6,140 nt of DNA from Erythrobacter sp. UBA3075 (GTDB taxonomy: Bacteria > Pseudomonadota > Alphaproteobacteria > Sphingomonadales > Sphingomonadaceae), in assembly GCA_002367375.1 (NCBI GenBank), contig DFBR01000016.1, positions 8,213 to 14,352 of the forward strand, read 5' to 3'. Below are positions 5,789 through 6,140 of the stretch, in pieces (the stretch's first letter is position 1; each line of letters begins with the position of its first letter). The notes under the pieces are model-generated. The model was given only the letters and a program-made list of their open reading frames with translations. It did no database searches and had not been told where the DNA came from. The position numbers were made by a program, and so were the translations under genes.

Positions 5789-6140
5789 ACATCTCGCGGC
5801 GCGGAGTGCTCGTAGGGGCGGCAGTAGGGGGCGGATTGCTCGTCGCCTGGGGCTTAATCCCGCGCACTTTCGACAATCCGCTGGAACCCGGCCCCGGCGA
5901 GGTGGCATTTGATGCCTGGCTGAAAATTGCCGATGATGGCGTGGTGACGGTGGCTGTCCCGCAACTCGAAATGGGTCAGGGCATCACCACGCTGCTCCCG
6001 CAGATCGTGGCGATGGAACTGGGGGCGGATTGGCGGCAGGTCGCGGTCGAGCCTGCGCCGGTTAGCGGTGCCTATGCCAATATCCCGTTAGCCGCGCGCT
6101 GGTCTGCGCTATGGCGGCCTCTGATCCCGGCATTGGCGGA
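5785..6140 (+). CDS. Tat-exported molybdopterin-dependent oxidoreductase large subunit (xanthine dehydrogenase/IorB-like), 3' truncated by window
   Basis: The ATG at 5785 overlaps the mrp stop (ATGA), and the frame stays open to the window end, giving 118 residues. Residues 3-24 look like a twin-arginine signal: ISRRGVLVG followed by a Gly/Ala/Leu-rich hydrophobic stretch. The mature part begins AFDAWLKIADDGVVTVAVPQ (41-60), followed by LEMGQGITTLLPQIVAMEL (61-79). This is the characteristic N-terminal motif of the molybdenum-binding subunit of the xanthine dehydrogenase/aldehyde oxidase family, particularly the isoquinoline 1-oxidoreductase beta (IorB) type. Such subunits hold the molybdenum cofactor and normally partner a small [2Fe-2S] protein; no such gene is visible here and it may lie beyond the edge. 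Full-length relatives have roughly 700-750 residues. The family is well supported, but the substrate cannot be told. Confidence 0.85.
   Translation, partial: MNISRRGVLVGAAVGGGLLVAWGLIPRTFDNPLEPGPGEVAFDAWLKIADDGVVTVAVPQLEMGQGITTLLPQIVAMELGADWRQVAVEPAPVSGAYANIPLAARWSALWRPLIPALA

Noticed and set aside
5267..5908. Open frame of 213 residues on the minus strand, opposite mrp and the start of the oxidoreductase gene
   Set aside because: It spans two confidently called genes on the other strand and has Arg/Pro/Ala-rich shadow composition with no family resemblance.

Overview
The window is ordinary, gene-dense bacterial chromosome with moderately high GC. It most likely comes from an alphaproteobacterium, and the style of the proteins suggests Sphingomonadales (Erythrobacter/Sphingomonas-like). 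The evidence is the hflK-hflC-degP order, the short-N-terminus Mrp ATPase, the Gly-rich HflK and the acidic tail on the probable PBP1A. The taxonomic call is inference from recalled family resemblance and was not tested by a search.

Layout: (1) 1-423 (+) is the end of a probable class A penicillin-binding protein. (2) Convergent with it, 24 bp between the stop codons, a small gene at 448-879 (-) encodes a Tae4-family peptidoglycan amidase, with no recognisable immunity gene beside it. (3) A strong hairpin at 979-1016 separates it from an apparent minus-strand operon, hflK (4728-3544), hflC (3542-2679) and a degP/degQ-type protease (about 2582-1038). (4) A 94-bp divergent intergenic region (4729-4822) separates hflK from mrp/apbC (4823-5788, +). 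(5) mrp overlaps by ATGA the start of a Tat-exported molybdopterin-dependent oxidoreductase subunit, which runs off the right edge.

How the genes fit together: HflK and HflC are membrane SPFH proteins that in model bacteria form a complex around FtsH and modulate membrane protein turnover. The downstream HtrA protease degrades damaged proteins in the periplasm, so the operon reads as an envelope protein quality-control module. Mrp is an Fe-S cluster carrier ATPase. Its overlap with a molybdenum-hydroxylase large subunit suggests co-expression, which may be functional because such enzymes normally work with a [2Fe-2S] subunit. The two left-hand genes both concern peptidoglycan: one builds it and the other is predicted to cut it.

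No tRNA, rRNA, CRISPR array, insertion sequence, phage gene or clear new system was seen. The item most worth a second look is the solitary Tae4-like amidase.
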